Positions 8,262 to 17,397 of a stretch of DNA of 54,586 nucleotides are shown here, piece after piece. The notes under the pieces are model-generated. The model made no database searches. It saw only the letters and a list, made by a program, of their open reading frames with translations, and was not told the DNA's origin. The stretch covers positions 1-54,586 of the forward strand of contig JAJZQG010000022.1 in the NCBI GenBank assembly GCA_021847645.1, written 5' to 3'. Positions within the stretch are counted from its first letter, which is position 1. Each line of letters starts with the position of its first letter. The DNA comes from Myxococcales bacterium (lineage in GTDB: Bacteria > Myxococcota_A > Polyangia > Polyangiales > Polyangiaceae). A program made the translations under genes and the position numbers.

Positions 8262-8669
8262 GCCGTAAACACGTCTGGAAGTCGGTTGACTTTCGGTTGC
8301 GGGCTCTGATCCGGAGCGGTTGGTTGTGCTGGCCCAGGGGACAACCTGGGCAGGTTAGGATGCAACGGTCCGTGAATGAACGCAAGGAGGGACGCGCCCA
8401 GCGAGCGAGAGGCCGCACTCAATACGGGAGAGGCGGGAAGCGCAGCTGGGGCGAGGGACGGCGCCCAGCGCGCGTAGGGCGCCTGCCGATGGGCGCAAAC
8501 CGCACCGGGGCACGGCAGGGAGACGCCGGGTGCAGCGGCGCGGTGCTTCGGACGCGGGGTCACGCTCGCCGGGCACGTCGACGAGTGCTGCAAGAGCCGC
8601 CTTGCGTGGCGCAAATGACGGCCACCGCGCGGGTTGACGTTTTGGTCTCGGCTGCCGTAGCGTGGGGGC
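8262..8669. other. Divergent intergenic region between the radical SAM operon and the lipoprotein genes
   Basis: This stretch of 408 nt contains no credible gene. It must hold the promoter of the minus-strand biosynthetic operon (start 8261) and that of the lipoprotein gene starting at 8670. An inverted repeat lies at 8332-8351. No convincing sigma-70 or sigma-54 promoter could be picked out by eye. Confidence 0.6.
8332..8351. promoter_or_regulatory. 7-bp perfect inverted repeat, possible operator
   Basis: GCCCAGG and CCTGGGC are separated by GGACAA. The dyad lies 71-90 bp upstream of the first gene of the radical SAM operon, a reasonable place for a regulator site. It could equally be a chance palindrome in GC-rich DNA. 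Confidence 0.3.
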
Positions 8670-9860
8670 ATGTGTGCCATGGCCGACAGCGAATTCGCAT
8701 GGGCAGCGGCAGTTGTGTTGGCACTCACGGGCGCTTGCAGCAGCGAGCCCACGGCCGGATCTGCGCCCGCCACGGCAGCGGGCGGCGCGGCGGGGACGGG
8801 CGGCTCCGGCGGTTCCGGGGGCTTGGCTGCTGCGGGCGGCACGGCAGGCAATGCGGCAGGGGCGGGCGGCGGCTCGGGTACGGCCGGCTCGCCCGGCGCC
8901 ACGCTCGCGCAGCGCTATCCTGGCGACGACGGAATCGATTCCGATCCGGCCGTGCTCTTCCACGACGACTTCGAGGGCGGTTGGGGCAAGTGGACGGCCC
9001 CGTCTCAGGACACGGATCACCTGCATCTGGAGCAAGATTCGTCGATCGCCCACGCCGGCTCGCACTACCTGCGATCGACCGTGACCAAACAGGATCTCGA
9101 CGCGCAGCAATACATCTCCTCGGCGGCAAGCTTCGCCTTTCCCCAGCGGGTCGACACGATGTATTGGCGATTCCACGTGCGGTTCAAGGGCATTGCCCCG
9201 AATCCGCATCATTGGGTTCGCGTGGCGGCGGGAACGAGCGGCTACGACTCGAGCGGACTGGCCAACACGGTTCCGCCCGGGGACCAGGGGTTCTGGTTCG
9301 ACCTCGACGCCAACAACGACGATGTCTTCGACTTCTACGCATACTGGTACAAGATGCGCTCCGGGCGGTGCAACGACGGAACGGCGGTGCCCGGATGCGC
9401 CGGTGACCAGGGAACGACGTACTACTACGGGAACACTTTCCGGCCACCCGGGCAGACGCCTTTCGTTCGAGACACTTGGATGTGCATAGAAATGATGGCG
9501 AAGGCGAACACGGTTGGGCAGAGCGACGGGCAGCTCGCGTTCTGGGTCGATGACCAGCTGGTCGGCGACTATCGCCCAGGGTACCCGGACGGCACATGGC
9601 TGCGCGACTCGTTCTACACGGGCGGATGCAGCTACTCAGCCTGTACGGATCCGGTTCCTTTCGAGGGGTTCGACTTCCGCTCCAGCGCCGACGTCCAGTT
9701 CAAGCTCGTGGTGCTCGACGCCTACTACGAGCGCGGAAGCTTCGCGGAGAAGAAGGCGGCACTGGAGGCCAAGGGTCTGACGGTGTCGGACGAGCAAACC
9801 ATCTATTACGACGACGTGGTGGTGGCGACTCAGCGAATCGGGTGCCGCGTCTCGCCGTAG
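8670..9860 (+). CDS. Secreted lipoprotein with jelly-roll (polysaccharide lyase / Cip1-like) domain
   Basis: A signal peptide ends in a lipobox (LTGAC), so the mature protein should be lipidated at about Cys23. Residues 30-75 form a Gly/Ala/Ser-rich flexible linker (repeated GGSGG-type units), common in myxobacterial surface lipoproteins. The remaining 300 residues look like a concanavalin-like jelly roll: HDDFEGGWGKWTAP, SHYLRSTVTKQ, YWRFHVRFKG, a conserved HH pair, FWVDDQLVGDY, and a closing YYDDVVVATQRIGC strand. This pattern recalls polysaccharide lyase or Cip1-type proteins that bind uronate-rich polymers. Cysteines in the latter half may form disulfides, fitting an exported location. 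The gene precedes a GH1 glycosidase lipoprotein, suggesting shared glycan use. No catalytic residue is proven. Confidence 0.6.
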   Translation: MCAMADSEFAWAAAVVLALTGACSSEPTAGSAPATAAGGAAGTGGSGGSGGLAAAGGTAGNAAGAGGGSGTAGSPGATLAQRYPGDDGIDSDPAVLFHDDFEGGWGKWTAPSQDTDHLHLEQDSSIAHAGSHYLRSTVTKQDLDAQQYISSAASFAFPQRVDTMYWRFHVRFKGIAPNPHHWVRVAAGTSGYDSSGLANTVPPGDQGFWFDLDANNDDVFDFYAYWYKMRSGRCNDGTAVPGCAGDQGTTYYYGNTFRPPGQTPFVRDTWMCIEMMAKANTVGQSDGQLAFWVDDQLVGDYRPGYPDGTWLRDSFYTGGCSYSACTDPVPFEGFDFRSSADVQFKLVVLDAYYERGSFAEKKAALEAKGLTVSDEQTIYYDDVVVATQRIGCRVSP

Positions 9861-10011
9861 CTCGGTGACCGGCATTCGAGCGAGGCGGTGCGCGCGAGCC
9901 CGTGGACCGGCTCGAATCACGCCGAGCTCGACGGGCGCTCGGCGGCGCCTCTCTCGCCTTCCGGCGGTCGTGCGCTTGCTGGCCCAAAGCCCCAGTGATA
10001 TTCTGCGGCGC

Positions 10012-11685
10012 ATGTCCAGCTTTCGTCCGCTCAGCCGCGTAGCGACAGCGTCGATGGTCCTGTCCGGCACAGCGTTGTTGTCGGCCTGCTCGAGCGATGG
10101 TGCGGCGTCCTCCTCCGCGCGTCCGGGGGAGCTGGCCCCGGGCGCCGTGACCTACCCGCCCATGGGCTCGCTCTCCGCGGACTCGGGCAAGGGCTCCTTC
10201 CGGTTCGGCGCGGCCAGCGCCGCGACCCAGATCGAGGAGCAGGACACCAACACGGACTGGTACATCTTCACGCTGCCCAAATCCGAGGGCGGGCTGGGCA
10301 ACGGTAAGGCGCCCGTGGGCAATGCGTCCATGGGCTACAGCAAGGCCATCGAGGATATCGCGCTGATGAAGGCCATGCACCTCGACAGCTACCGCTTCAG
10401 CATCGAGTGGGCCAGGGTCGAGCCCCAGCGCGGCGTCTTCGACGAGGCCGCCTTGCAGCACTACAGCGACTTCATCGACGCGCTGCTCGCGGCGGGCATC
10501 AAACCGATCATCACGGTCCACCACTTCTCCAACCCGATATGGGTCGACGACCCCCGGGACAAGGACTGCGCCAACGGCCCATCGGACACCAACCTGTGCG
10601 GCCTGGGCCATCCGGTCGGAGGCCCGCTGGTGGTGCAGGAGATGACGAAGTTCGCGCGCCTGCTCGCCGAACGGTTCGGCGACCGGGTGGACGAGTGGGG
10701 CACGGTCAACGAGCCGGTCAACTACCTGGTAGCGTCCTACGGGATTGGCTACTTTCCGCCGGGCAAGCAGTACATCTTCGACCTGCTGACGAAGTTCGTG
10801 CCGGTCATCGAGGACTACGTGGATGCGCACGCGGCCATGTACAAGGCGATCCACGAGGCGGACACGATCGACGCGGATGGCGACGGGGTAGCGGCGAGCG
10901 TGGGGCTGACCCTGTCGGTGGGGGAATGGGTGCCGGCCAGGTTCAACGCGGTCAGCGATTTGCCGCAAGACGTGGCGGCCAGGGACCGGATCGAATACGT
11001 CTACCACCACCTGCTGGTGGATTCCCTGCTGGCGGGCAACTTCGACGCCAACCTGGACGGCACACCGGACGAGGACAAGCCGGATTGGAAGGGCACGCTG
11101 GACTGGCTCGGTGTGCAATACTACTTTCGCACCGGCGTGACCGGAAACAACGGCCTGATTCCCGTGCTCATGGCGACCCCGTGCTCGGGCACGATCGACT
11201 TCGGCTCATGCGTGCCGCCCGTGGAGCCGTCGCATTGCGTGCCCGCGATGCGCTACGAGTACTACGAGCAAGGCATCTACGACGTACTGCACGACTTCGG
11301 CAACCGCTGGCCGGGGCTGCCGCTGGTCGTCACCGAGGCCGGCCTGGCGACCGAGGTAGGCGCCCGCCGCGCCGAGAATGTCGTGCGGACATTGGAGCAG
11401 ATCGAGCGCGCAAGAAGAGAAGGAGTCGACGTGCGCGGGTACTATCATTGGAGCCTGTACGACAACTTCGAGTGGGCCGAGGGCTTCGTCCCCCGATTCG
11501 GGTTGTACCGGGTGGACTTCGACACTTACGACCGCACGCCCACCGAGGGCGCCACCGTGCTCGGCGACATCGTCGGCGGCCGCACGCTCACGGAGGCCCT
11601 GCGCCAGCAGTACGGCGGCATCGGCCCGATGACTCCGGAGAATCCCGGCGTCGAGCCCCCCGAGCGCTGCAATCTCGCAAACTGA
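10012..11685 (+). CDS. GH1-family glycoside hydrolase lipoprotein (557 aa)
   Basis: The start is the ATG at 10012, giving a signal peptide with lipobox LLSAC; an upstream in-frame extension is rejected because it would bury that signal. The catalytic domain is GH1 (beta-glucosidase type). FGAASAATQIEE opens the barrel, the acid/base is E234 in WGTVNEPVN, and the nucleophile is E442 in VVTEAGLAT, where Ala replaces the commoner Asn of TENG. HWSLYDNFEWAEGF is the conserved late motif. GH1 enzymes release terminal beta-linked sugars. Most bacterial GH1 proteins are cytoplasmic, so an outer-surface lipoprotein form is noteworthy. Together with the preceding lipoprotein it suggests breakdown of an external polysaccharide. 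Confidence 0.88.
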   Translation: MSSFRPLSRVATASMVLSGTALLSACSSDGAASSSARPGELAPGAVTYPPMGSLSADSGKGSFRFGAASAATQIEEQDTNTDWYIFTLPKSEGGLGNGKAPVGNASMGYSKAIEDIALMKAMHLDSYRFSIEWARVEPQRGVFDEAALQHYSDFIDALLAAGIKPIITVHHFSNPIWVDDPRDKDCANGPSDTNLCGLGHPVGGPLVVQEMTKFARLLAERFGDRVDEWGTVNEPVNYLVASYGIGYFPPGKQYIFDLLTKFVPVIEDYVDAHAAMYKAIHEADTIDADGDGVAASVGLTLSVGEWVPARFNAVSDLPQDVAARDRIEYVYHHLLVDSLLAGNFDANLDGTPDEDKPDWKGTLDWLGVQYYFRTGVTGNNGLIPVLMATPCSGTIDFGSCVPPVEPSHCVPAMRYEYYEQGIYDVLHDFGNRWPGLPLVVTEAGLATEVGARRAENVVRTLEQIERARREGVDVRGYYHWSLYDNFEWAEGFVPRFGLYRVDFDTYDRTPTEGATVLGDIVGGRTLTEALRQQYGGIGPMTPENPGVEPPERCNLAN

Positions 11686-11774
11686 GCCGGCCAACGTCGG
11701 GTACCCCTGACGGCACGACGCTTGTCCGCGCCCGAGCCGCGTCATGCCCCCGCACGGTCGCCCGTCGCTATGCC

Positions 11775-12281
11775 TCAGTTGGACGGACCGCAAAGCCGGG
11801 ATGACGCCGAAGGCCCCTGCGCCCGCCGGCTACGGGCGAATCCTGCCACGCCGGAGTGCGCCGCACCACCGGATCGATGGACCCGCCTGGCAGCGATCGC
11901 GCCCGCCGCCAACCAGCCGAACGACCACGGTCCGCCGATCGGCGCCTGCGGCTGCCCGGCCGTGCGGCAGTTGCACTCGATACCGACCCGCGTGGAGCCT
12001 TCCTCGGTGTCCGGGGCCAGGCCGCTCTTGACCGAAAATCCGCCACCGCCCATCGCGACGCTGCTCGCATCGGAGGGTCCGCGGGCCGCGGCGGTGTACC
12101 AACCCGGTAGCCTGCGAGCGGCACCGTCACTGGAGGGAGCAACGATCGAATTGGGTTGAACGGTACGCGGCTGCTCGGCCGTGGCTTCGATGGCTTCGGG
12201 CGTAGCCGAGTCCTCGCCGGTGCACGCCGACGCTAGCGCGCACAGCGACAAGAGCGCCCGGTGGCCACCTGGCGGGCCCAT
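11775..12281 (-). CDS. Small lipoprotein with MYXO-CTERM-like tail, possibly frameshifted
   Basis: From ATG 12281 the product begins with a short signal peptide ending in a lipobox (ALASAC), a low-complexity middle, and then a tail resembling MYXO-CTERM: ECNCRTAG, a hydrophobic WSFGWLAAGAIAA helix and RRVHR. MYXO-CTERM tails mark proteins for surface processing in Myxococcota. Two things are odd. About 32 residues follow the arginines, whereas such tails normally end there. The strong ribosome binding site (GGGAGG) serves another ATG at 12307, 26 nt upstream in a different frame, which gives only a 24-residue peptide. A one-base indel may have split the original signal peptide. The gene could be decaying. 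Confidence 0.45.
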   Translation of the reverse strand: MGPPGGHRALLSLCALASACTGEDSATPEAIEATAEQPRTVQPNSIVAPSSDGAARRLPGWYTAAARGPSDASSVAMGGGGFSVKSGLAPDTEEGSTRVGIECNCRTAGQPQAPIGGPWSFGWLAAGAIAARRVHRSGGAAHSGVAGFARSRRAQGPSASSRLCGPSN

Positions 12282-12670
12282 GCGAGAGCTTCGAGCGCAG
12301 TGCTCATCGTTGCCTCCCTTGCCGATGCCTGGGCCCGAACCCGCGACGCACGGCACACGGATTCGGACGCTGCCCCAACCGGTGCTGAGCCCCTGGCCAC
12401 GCTGACCGGCACATAATAGGATAGTTCCGGTCCCCTGGTATGACAACGGTGCGCCGCCCGGACCAGGGGTAGGCCAGTGCCCGCGACGGCGTCATCCCAG
12501 GACAGACGAGGGATCGGGCGGGGGCTTCCCTGAGGTCGGAGGTGCCATGCTGCAGGCGGCCTCGCCTTTCGGCTCAGGTCAGCCATTCCGCGCCAGCCAC
12601 TCGAGACGTGACGCTACCTGCGGAGTGAGATCATCTCGACCCGGAGGCGAGATTCTGCTCAACTGCAAGG
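12282..12670. other. Intergenic region upstream of two divergent lipoprotein genes
   Basis: No convincing gene lies here apart from the 24-codon open frame starting at ATG 12307 on the minus strand, discussed with the MYXO-CTERM entry. The stretch should contain the promoters for that gene and for the lipoprotein gene starting at 12671. No clear promoter elements were seen. Confidence 0.5.
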
Positions 12671-14014
12671 ATGCGTCTCGTGCGATCGTTCGGCCTGTCC
12701 CCCCGTATCACCCGATGGCGCGCGGCCGGGCTCGATGCTCGCTGCGGCCTGGCGCTGGTGTTGCCGCTGATCGCGTTGGGCTGCCAGGGCACCGATCCCG
12801 ACGACGTGAGGCAGGGCGTGCTGATCGGCGGAACCGGCCAGCTTCCCGGGGCGATCCAGGGAATGCGCTACGAGGCGGCAGACCAATCCGGCTTCACCGA
12901 CGCGGCGGGCACGTTTCGGTATCGTCTTGGTGCGAAGGTGCGGTTCTCCGTCGGCGCGTTCGAGTTCGAGCCGGTGGACGGAGCGCCCGAGGTGAGCCCG
13001 TTTCAGCTCGCGAACGGCAGCGGTTGTGCGGTGGGTGGGGATCTGACCCGGGTGCTGCAACTGGTGCAGAGCATCGACGAGGACGGCAATCCGGACAACG
13101 GATTGCAGCTGCCGCAGGAACCGATGCCGGCGGAAACGCACCGCGTGCGCGATCTGGATCCGAGCGGGCTGCAGGCCGCGGTCGCGGGGTTGCGGCCGGG
13201 TGCGGCGCTGGTGCCTGCGGACCTGGCCCTCGATCGGTTCATTCGCCTGATCGACGACGAGCAATGGGAGGAGCAGCCGCCGGAGACGTTCGAGCTGCCG
13301 GAGATGGTATCCAGAACGCAAGGCGTCGCCACGGACGGTGCGAGCTGGTACTTCTCATCGGCCGGGGTGTTGGAGCGCACGAGCCTCGCGTACGAAACGC
13401 AGGCCAAGAATGCGGAGCCGATCCCGCCGGACATCTATGCGTTGGGAGGCAATCACATCGGAGACATCGACGTGCACGACGGCGTGCTCTACGCGCCCAT
13501 CGAGGACGGCCCGGCCTTTCAGCACCCGTTCGTGGTGACCTTCGACGCGGCGACGCTCGCGGCGACGGGAACCGAGTGGTCTCTTCCCCAGGCCCAGCAG
13601 ACGCAAGGAGTGCCCTGGGTGGCAGTGGACGGCGTGCGCAACGTGGTATACACGTCGGACTGGGATCCGGTAGACCACATCAACGTCTACGATCTCGGCA
13701 ACGGCCTCGCTCCGCTGAAGACGATACCCTTGACGCCGGCTATCGGGCGCATCCAGGGCGCCAAGGTCTTTGGCGGGGAGATGTATGCGTCGCGCGATGA
13801 CGACGGCAAGACCATCTACAAGATAGACCTGGACACGGGCGCGGTGATGAAGCTGTTCGCCCTGGGCGCGACGGGCTCGGAGGTGGAGGGCCTGGCGCTG
13901 ATCGGCGGCGCGAGCGATGCGCGAATGAGGATTCTGGACGTGGTGGTGCCGACGGTAGTGTTCGAAGCGCGGCTCAGGACGCGGGGGCCGCTTCGCGATC
14001 GATTGTGTCCCTGA
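12671..14014 (+). CDS. Lipoprotein with beta-propeller-like repeats, function unknown (447 aa)
   Basis: The N-terminus is basic, then hydrophobic, and closes with a lipobox (LIALGC), so the protein is predicted to be an exported lipoprotein. Residues 35-200 form an unassigned domain with a carboxypeptidase-regulatory-like start (SGFTDAAGTFRYRLGAKVRFSVG). From about residue 215 there are strand-rich repeats such as TQGVATDGASWYFSS, GDIDVHDGVLYAPIED, VPWVAVDGVRNVVYTSDW and YKIDLDTGAV, typical of a YncE/NHL-type beta-propeller. Such proteins often bind ligands or partners at the cell surface. No enzymatic motif was found. It is flanked by the MYXO-CTERM gene and a cytochrome-like scrap, and does not look like part of an operon. 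Confidence 0.65.
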   Translation: MRLVRSFGLSPRITRWRAAGLDARCGLALVLPLIALGCQGTDPDDVRQGVLIGGTGQLPGAIQGMRYEAADQSGFTDAAGTFRYRLGAKVRFSVGAFEFEPVDGAPEVSPFQLANGSGCAVGGDLTRVLQLVQSIDEDGNPDNGLQLPQEPMPAETHRVRDLDPSGLQAAVAGLRPGAALVPADLALDRFIRLIDDEQWEEQPPETFELPEMVSRTQGVATDGASWYFSSAGVLERTSLAYETQAKNAEPIPPDIYALGGNHIGDIDVHDGVLYAPIEDGPAFQHPFVVTFDAATLAATGTEWSLPQAQQTQGVPWVAVDGVRNVVYTSDWDPVDHINVYDLGNGLAPLKTIPLTPAIGRIQGAKVFGGEMYASRDDDGKTIYKIDLDTGAVMKLFALGATGSEVEGLALIGGASDARMRILDVVVPTVVFEARLRTRGPLRDRLCP

Positions 14015-14059
14015 GGGGGTGCAGCACGGTACACCCGACCGGGCCACCGCTGGGCGTTC

Positions 14060-14266
14060 TCAAGGCGCGCCGCAGGTGAGGTAGTCGAGGACACGCTGCT
14101 TGTCCGCCGAAGACAGCCAACTGGGAGGCATGCTGCCGCTCTGGATGGGGCTCGTCATCGAGCTCGCCCGACTCTGAACGTCGCGGCCATTGCGAGGTGG
14201 GGAGGCAAGGATTGCGCGAGCGAGGTGACAAGGAGGAGGATAGCGTGGCGTTGTTTGCGGCAGCAC
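14060..14266 (-). pseudogene. Scrap of a cytochrome c-like C-terminus
   Basis: A 68-codon open frame ends in SPIQSGSMPP, then SWLSSADKQRVLDYLTCGAP. This matches the tail commonly seen in myxobacterial c-type cytochrome-like proteins (the 'sGsMPP...l....r..l..WlaCGAP' pattern). The haem-binding CxxCH and everything else upstream is absent, and the first 30 residues look unrelated. It is therefore best read as a remnant of a deleted gene, though a small functional ORF cannot be excluded. Confidence 0.35.
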
Positions 14267-14312
14267 GATGCGGCCGGAAGGAGCCGGAACCCGTTCCGGC
14301 CGGAGGAACCAG

Positions 14313-16043
14313 ATGGAAGCCTACACGTTGAAGCTCGATCCACTCACGGGTGAAGAGTACTACGAGGTGCATGTGCGGGGCGAACAAGTCCTGGCGCATC
14401 CGCTGCTCAACAAAGGTTCGGCCTTCTCGGAGGAAGAGCGCCAGACGCTCGGGCTGGCGGGGTTGCTCCGTCCGGCCATCAACAACATCGCGCTGCAGCA
14501 AGTGCGATCGCTGGAGAACTACCGGGACAAGCGCACGGACATGGGGCGGTACATCTACCTGCAATCGCTGCAGGACCGCAACGAGACGCTGTACTTCAGG
14601 CTCCTGGTGGACAACCTGCGGGAGATGCTCCCGATCGTGTACACGCCCACGGTCGGGGAAGCGTGCTTGAAGATGAGCCACATCATGCGGCGCTATCGGG
14701 GAGTGTACCTGAGCCCGGACAACATCCGCAGGATCGATCAGATCTTCGAGAACGTCGCGAGCCCGGACCTGGCGCTCATCGTGGTCACGGACGGCGAGCG
14801 GATCCTGGGGTTGGGCGACCTGGGCTCGGACGGCATGGGAATCCCGGTAGGCAAGGTGAACCTGTACGTTGCGGCGGGCGGCCTGCATCCCACGTGCTGC
14901 CTGCCGGTGATGCTCGACGTGGGGACGAACAACCAGCGCCTGCTCGAGGACCCGATGTACTTGGGGTGGCGTCATCCACGGCTTTCGGGTGCGGAGTACG
15001 ACGAGTTCCTGGAGCGTTTCGTGCTGGGGGTACGCAGGAGCTACCCGAACGCGCTGCTGCAATGGGAGGATTTCGGCAAGCAACATGCGTTCAAGCTGCT
15101 GGAGCGGTATCGGGACCGGATTCTGTCGTTCAACGACGACATCCAGGGGACCGGGTCGACGGCGCTCGCGGCGCTGTACACGGCCATGCGGATCAAGGGG
15201 CGGAAGTTCTCCGACGAACGCTTCGTGCTCGTGGGCATGGGTCAGGCGGGGGTTGGGATCGGTCGGCACATCAAGTCGGCGCTGATGCAGGAGGGGCTGA
15301 GCGAGGCCGACGCCAGGAGGCGCATCTTCGCGGTGGACGTGCCGGGCCTGCTGACGGACGACACGCCGGGTTTGGAGGAGCCACAGAAGGCGTTCGCACA
15401 GCCGACGGGCGTGGCGGCGCAGTGGCATCTGGAGACCGCCGGGACGGTGGGGCTGCACGACGTGGTACGCAACGCCGAGGCGACAGTGCTCATCGGCGTG
15501 ACGGGGCGGGCGGGGCTGTTCGATCGCGAGGTGCTGGCGGCGCTCGGGCGCAATTCGGAGCGGCCCGTGGTGATGGCGCTGTCGAACCCGACGTCGAAGT
15601 CCGAGTGCACGCCGCAGGATGTGGCGAAAGCGACGGCGGGTCGCGGGCTGTTCGCCACCGGCAGCCCCTTTGGTTCGATCGAGCATGACGGAAGGACGAT
15701 CAAGACGTCGCAGTGCAACAACCTGTATGTCTTTCCCGGCATGGGGTTGGGGGTGCTGGTGAGCAAGGCATTGAAGGTCACCGATCGGATGTTCCTGGCG
15801 GCCAGTGGTGCGATCGCGTCGATGGTGACACCGGCACAGCGCGACCAGGGGCTGCTGCTTCCCGAGATGGAAGACGTGCGGGAGGTGGCGGCGCAGGTAG
15901 CGTGCGCCGTGGCGCGGGAGGCACGGGACGCAGGGCTGGGGCGGCTGCTCGACGACGCGGACATCGAGCGCGTGGTGCGCAAGGCCCAGTGGGATCCACA
16001 CTACTATCCGTACCGGCCCGGTCGCGCGGACGGCCGTTCGTAG
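14313..16043 (+). CDS. maeA: NAD-dependent malic enzyme (576 aa)
   Basis: The ATG at 14313 is chosen because a GGAGG site lies six bases upstream. The sequence has the full malic enzyme arrangement: an N-terminal domain with LQSLQDRNETLYFRLL and PIVYTPTVGEAC (containing the catalytic Tyr), a metal-binding stretch ending in ILSFNDDIQGTGS, and the dinucleotide-binding domain with LVGMGQAGVGIG. MALSNPTSKSECTP and FATGSPF are conserved late motifs. At 576 residues it matches the large, eukaryote-like/SfcA class, which oxidatively decarboxylates malate to pyruvate, linking the TCA cycle to pyruvate in the cytoplasm. NAD rather than NADP preference is inferred from the size class. It appears to be a single-gene unit. 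Confidence 0.92.
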   Translation: MEAYTLKLDPLTGEEYYEVHVRGEQVLAHPLLNKGSAFSEEERQTLGLAGLLRPAINNIALQQVRSLENYRDKRTDMGRYIYLQSLQDRNETLYFRLLVDNLREMLPIVYTPTVGEACLKMSHIMRRYRGVYLSPDNIRRIDQIFENVASPDLALIVVTDGERILGLGDLGSDGMGIPVGKVNLYVAAGGLHPTCCLPVMLDVGTNNQRLLEDPMYLGWRHPRLSGAEYDEFLERFVLGVRRSYPNALLQWEDFGKQHAFKLLERYRDRILSFNDDIQGTGSTALAALYTAMRIKGRKFSDERFVLVGMGQAGVGIGRHIKSALMQEGLSEADARRRIFAVDVPGLLTDDTPGLEEPQKAFAQPTGVAAQWHLETAGTVGLHDVVRNAEATVLIGVTGRAGLFDREVLAALGRNSERPVVMALSNPTSKSECTPQDVAKATAGRGLFATGSPFGSIEHDGRTIKTSQCNNLYVFPGMGLGVLVSKALKVTDRMFLAASGAIASMVTPAQRDQGLLLPEMEDVREVAAQVACAVAREARDAGLGRLLDDADIERVVRKAQWDPHYYPYRPGRADGRS

Positions 16044-16188
16044 GATTGCGTGGCCCAGGGAAGTCACTTCGGACGTGCGGCGCCAGAGGCAACCGGCTGC
16101 CGCCCGTGCGCGAGCATGGCGCGCGTGGCCGCCGCTTCGAGCGCCGACCGTGGCGCGAAGCGTGCTAGCCGTGTCCTCTTTTTGTCGC

Positions 16189-17397
16189 ATGGCTCGACCC
16201 GTCCGACTCGTGCGATCGCCCTTCCGCGCCATGGTCGTCGATTGCGACGGTCATCAGGTCGGGCTCTTGACGGGGGGCGTGGTCGACACGGATCTTCCCG
16301 AGTCTGCCGCGCTGGTTGCGGCACAGGCTTTTCACGCCGTCGGGACGATGGCCGGCATAGGCGGCTTCCGAGCGGCGACCCTGGACGGCGCCGTTGCCCG
16401 GCTGCTCCTCGTGGCGCTCGAAGTGCCGGGCTTTGTGCTCGTTGCTGCGGCGCCACGTTCTGCCAACCACCGCCGCGTGCGACAGGCGGCGCTACGCTGT
16501 GCGCGGCACGTTGCGCGCCTTCTGCGAGACGGTCCCGACGATGCAGATCGTCCGCGCTCGCTGCTGCATGTGGCCGACGACGTCACGGCCGGCGTGCGAG
16601 GCGCCCTGGCGGTGCTGCTGCGCGAGATGGGCTGCTCGGCGTCGCAGCTTCGCGCCGAAAGCATGCGCCTTCGGCAACAGGCCCTGCTGCTGGCGGCTTG
16701 TCGGGGCACGCGGGAGCTGGGGGCGCTCAGCTACCTCGCTGCAGTGTGCCGCGCAGCGCAGTGCGCCCGGCCGCTGCACGCTCTTGGGTCCGGAAGCTGG
16801 GGCACGGCGTTCCTCCTCGAAAACGGGGCCGTCTTGAAGCTGACTCGGGACGCGGACGAAGCGCGGGCCAGCGCGTGTCTCGCAGGCACGGAGCTGGCAC
16901 GTCTGCCCCGTATTCGAAGAGTCTTCCAGCTCACCTCCGGGGAGCGCCGACTGCCGGTGTTCGGCATCGTGCGGGAGCAGGTCACGAGCGCAGGTGCCTT
17001 GCAGGGACTCGACGGCGAATCGGCGGCTCTGGCCTGCGACATCTTGATAGAAGCCCAGGCGTGCCTGTGGCCGCTTGCCGTCCAGCGCTGCTGCCTGCGC
17101 CGCAAGCGCGCCATCTCACCGCGTGCCTGGGAACGCGCGATCAGCTTCGCGTGGGAGCTGCGGCGAGAGCTCGAACAGCTCCGTATCCAGGTAGGCGACC
17201 TTCGTCCCGCCAACATGGGACTTCGCGCCGGCGAACTGTGCTTCTTCGATCTGTCGCTGGCCCAGGCCCCTTCCGCCTCGATGCAAGTCGTCGACGCCCC
17301 GCCGGTTCTGAAAGAGCACGGCGCAGCCGACCCATGGGTGTTGCCTGAGCCGGCAACGGCGTTGGAGCTGACGACCGGCCCGGAAGGCAGCGCGTGA
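16189..17397 (+). CDS. Roadblock-like domain fused to a protein-kinase-like domain (402 aa)
   Basis: Residues 10-115 match the Roadblock/LC7 pattern (AMVVDCDGHQVGLLTGG, then AGIGGFRAATLDG and FVLVAAAP). Residues 195-360 resemble a kinase or aminoglycoside-phosphotransferase core: glycine loop GSGSWG (from G200), VLKLT with K217, catalytic-loop-like VGDLRPANMGL with D337 and N342, and FDLS with D354 at the Mg position. The His of the usual HxD is Val, and the protein is short between the lobes, so activity is uncertain. The ATG at 16189 is chosen because upstream sequence is low-complexity. It opens a three-gene plus-strand group opposite the Roadblock/GTPase operon. The combination suggests a scaffold or kinase acting on that GTPase system. 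Confidence 0.6.
   Translation: MARPVRLVRSPFRAMVVDCDGHQVGLLTGGVVDTDLPESAALVAAQAFHAVGTMAGIGGFRAATLDGAVARLLLVALEVPGFVLVAAAPRSANHRRVRQAALRCARHVARLLRDGPDDADRPRSLLHVADDVTAGVRGALAVLLREMGCSASQLRAESMRLRQQALLLAACRGTRELGALSYLAAVCRAAQCARPLHALGSGSWGTAFLLENGAVLKLTRDADEARASACLAGTELARLPRIRRVFQLTSGERRLPVFGIVREQVTSAGALQGLDGESAALACDILIEAQACLWPLAVQRCCLRRKRAISPRAWERAISFAWELRRELEQLRIQVGDLRPANMGLRAGELCFFDLSLAQAPSASMQVVDAPPVLKEHGAADPWVLPEPATALELTTGPEGSA

Noticed and set aside
13974..16232. Minus-strand frame of about 750 codons opposite malic enzyme
   Set aside because: It is an His/Arg-rich shadow of a gene with every malic enzyme motif on the plus strand.
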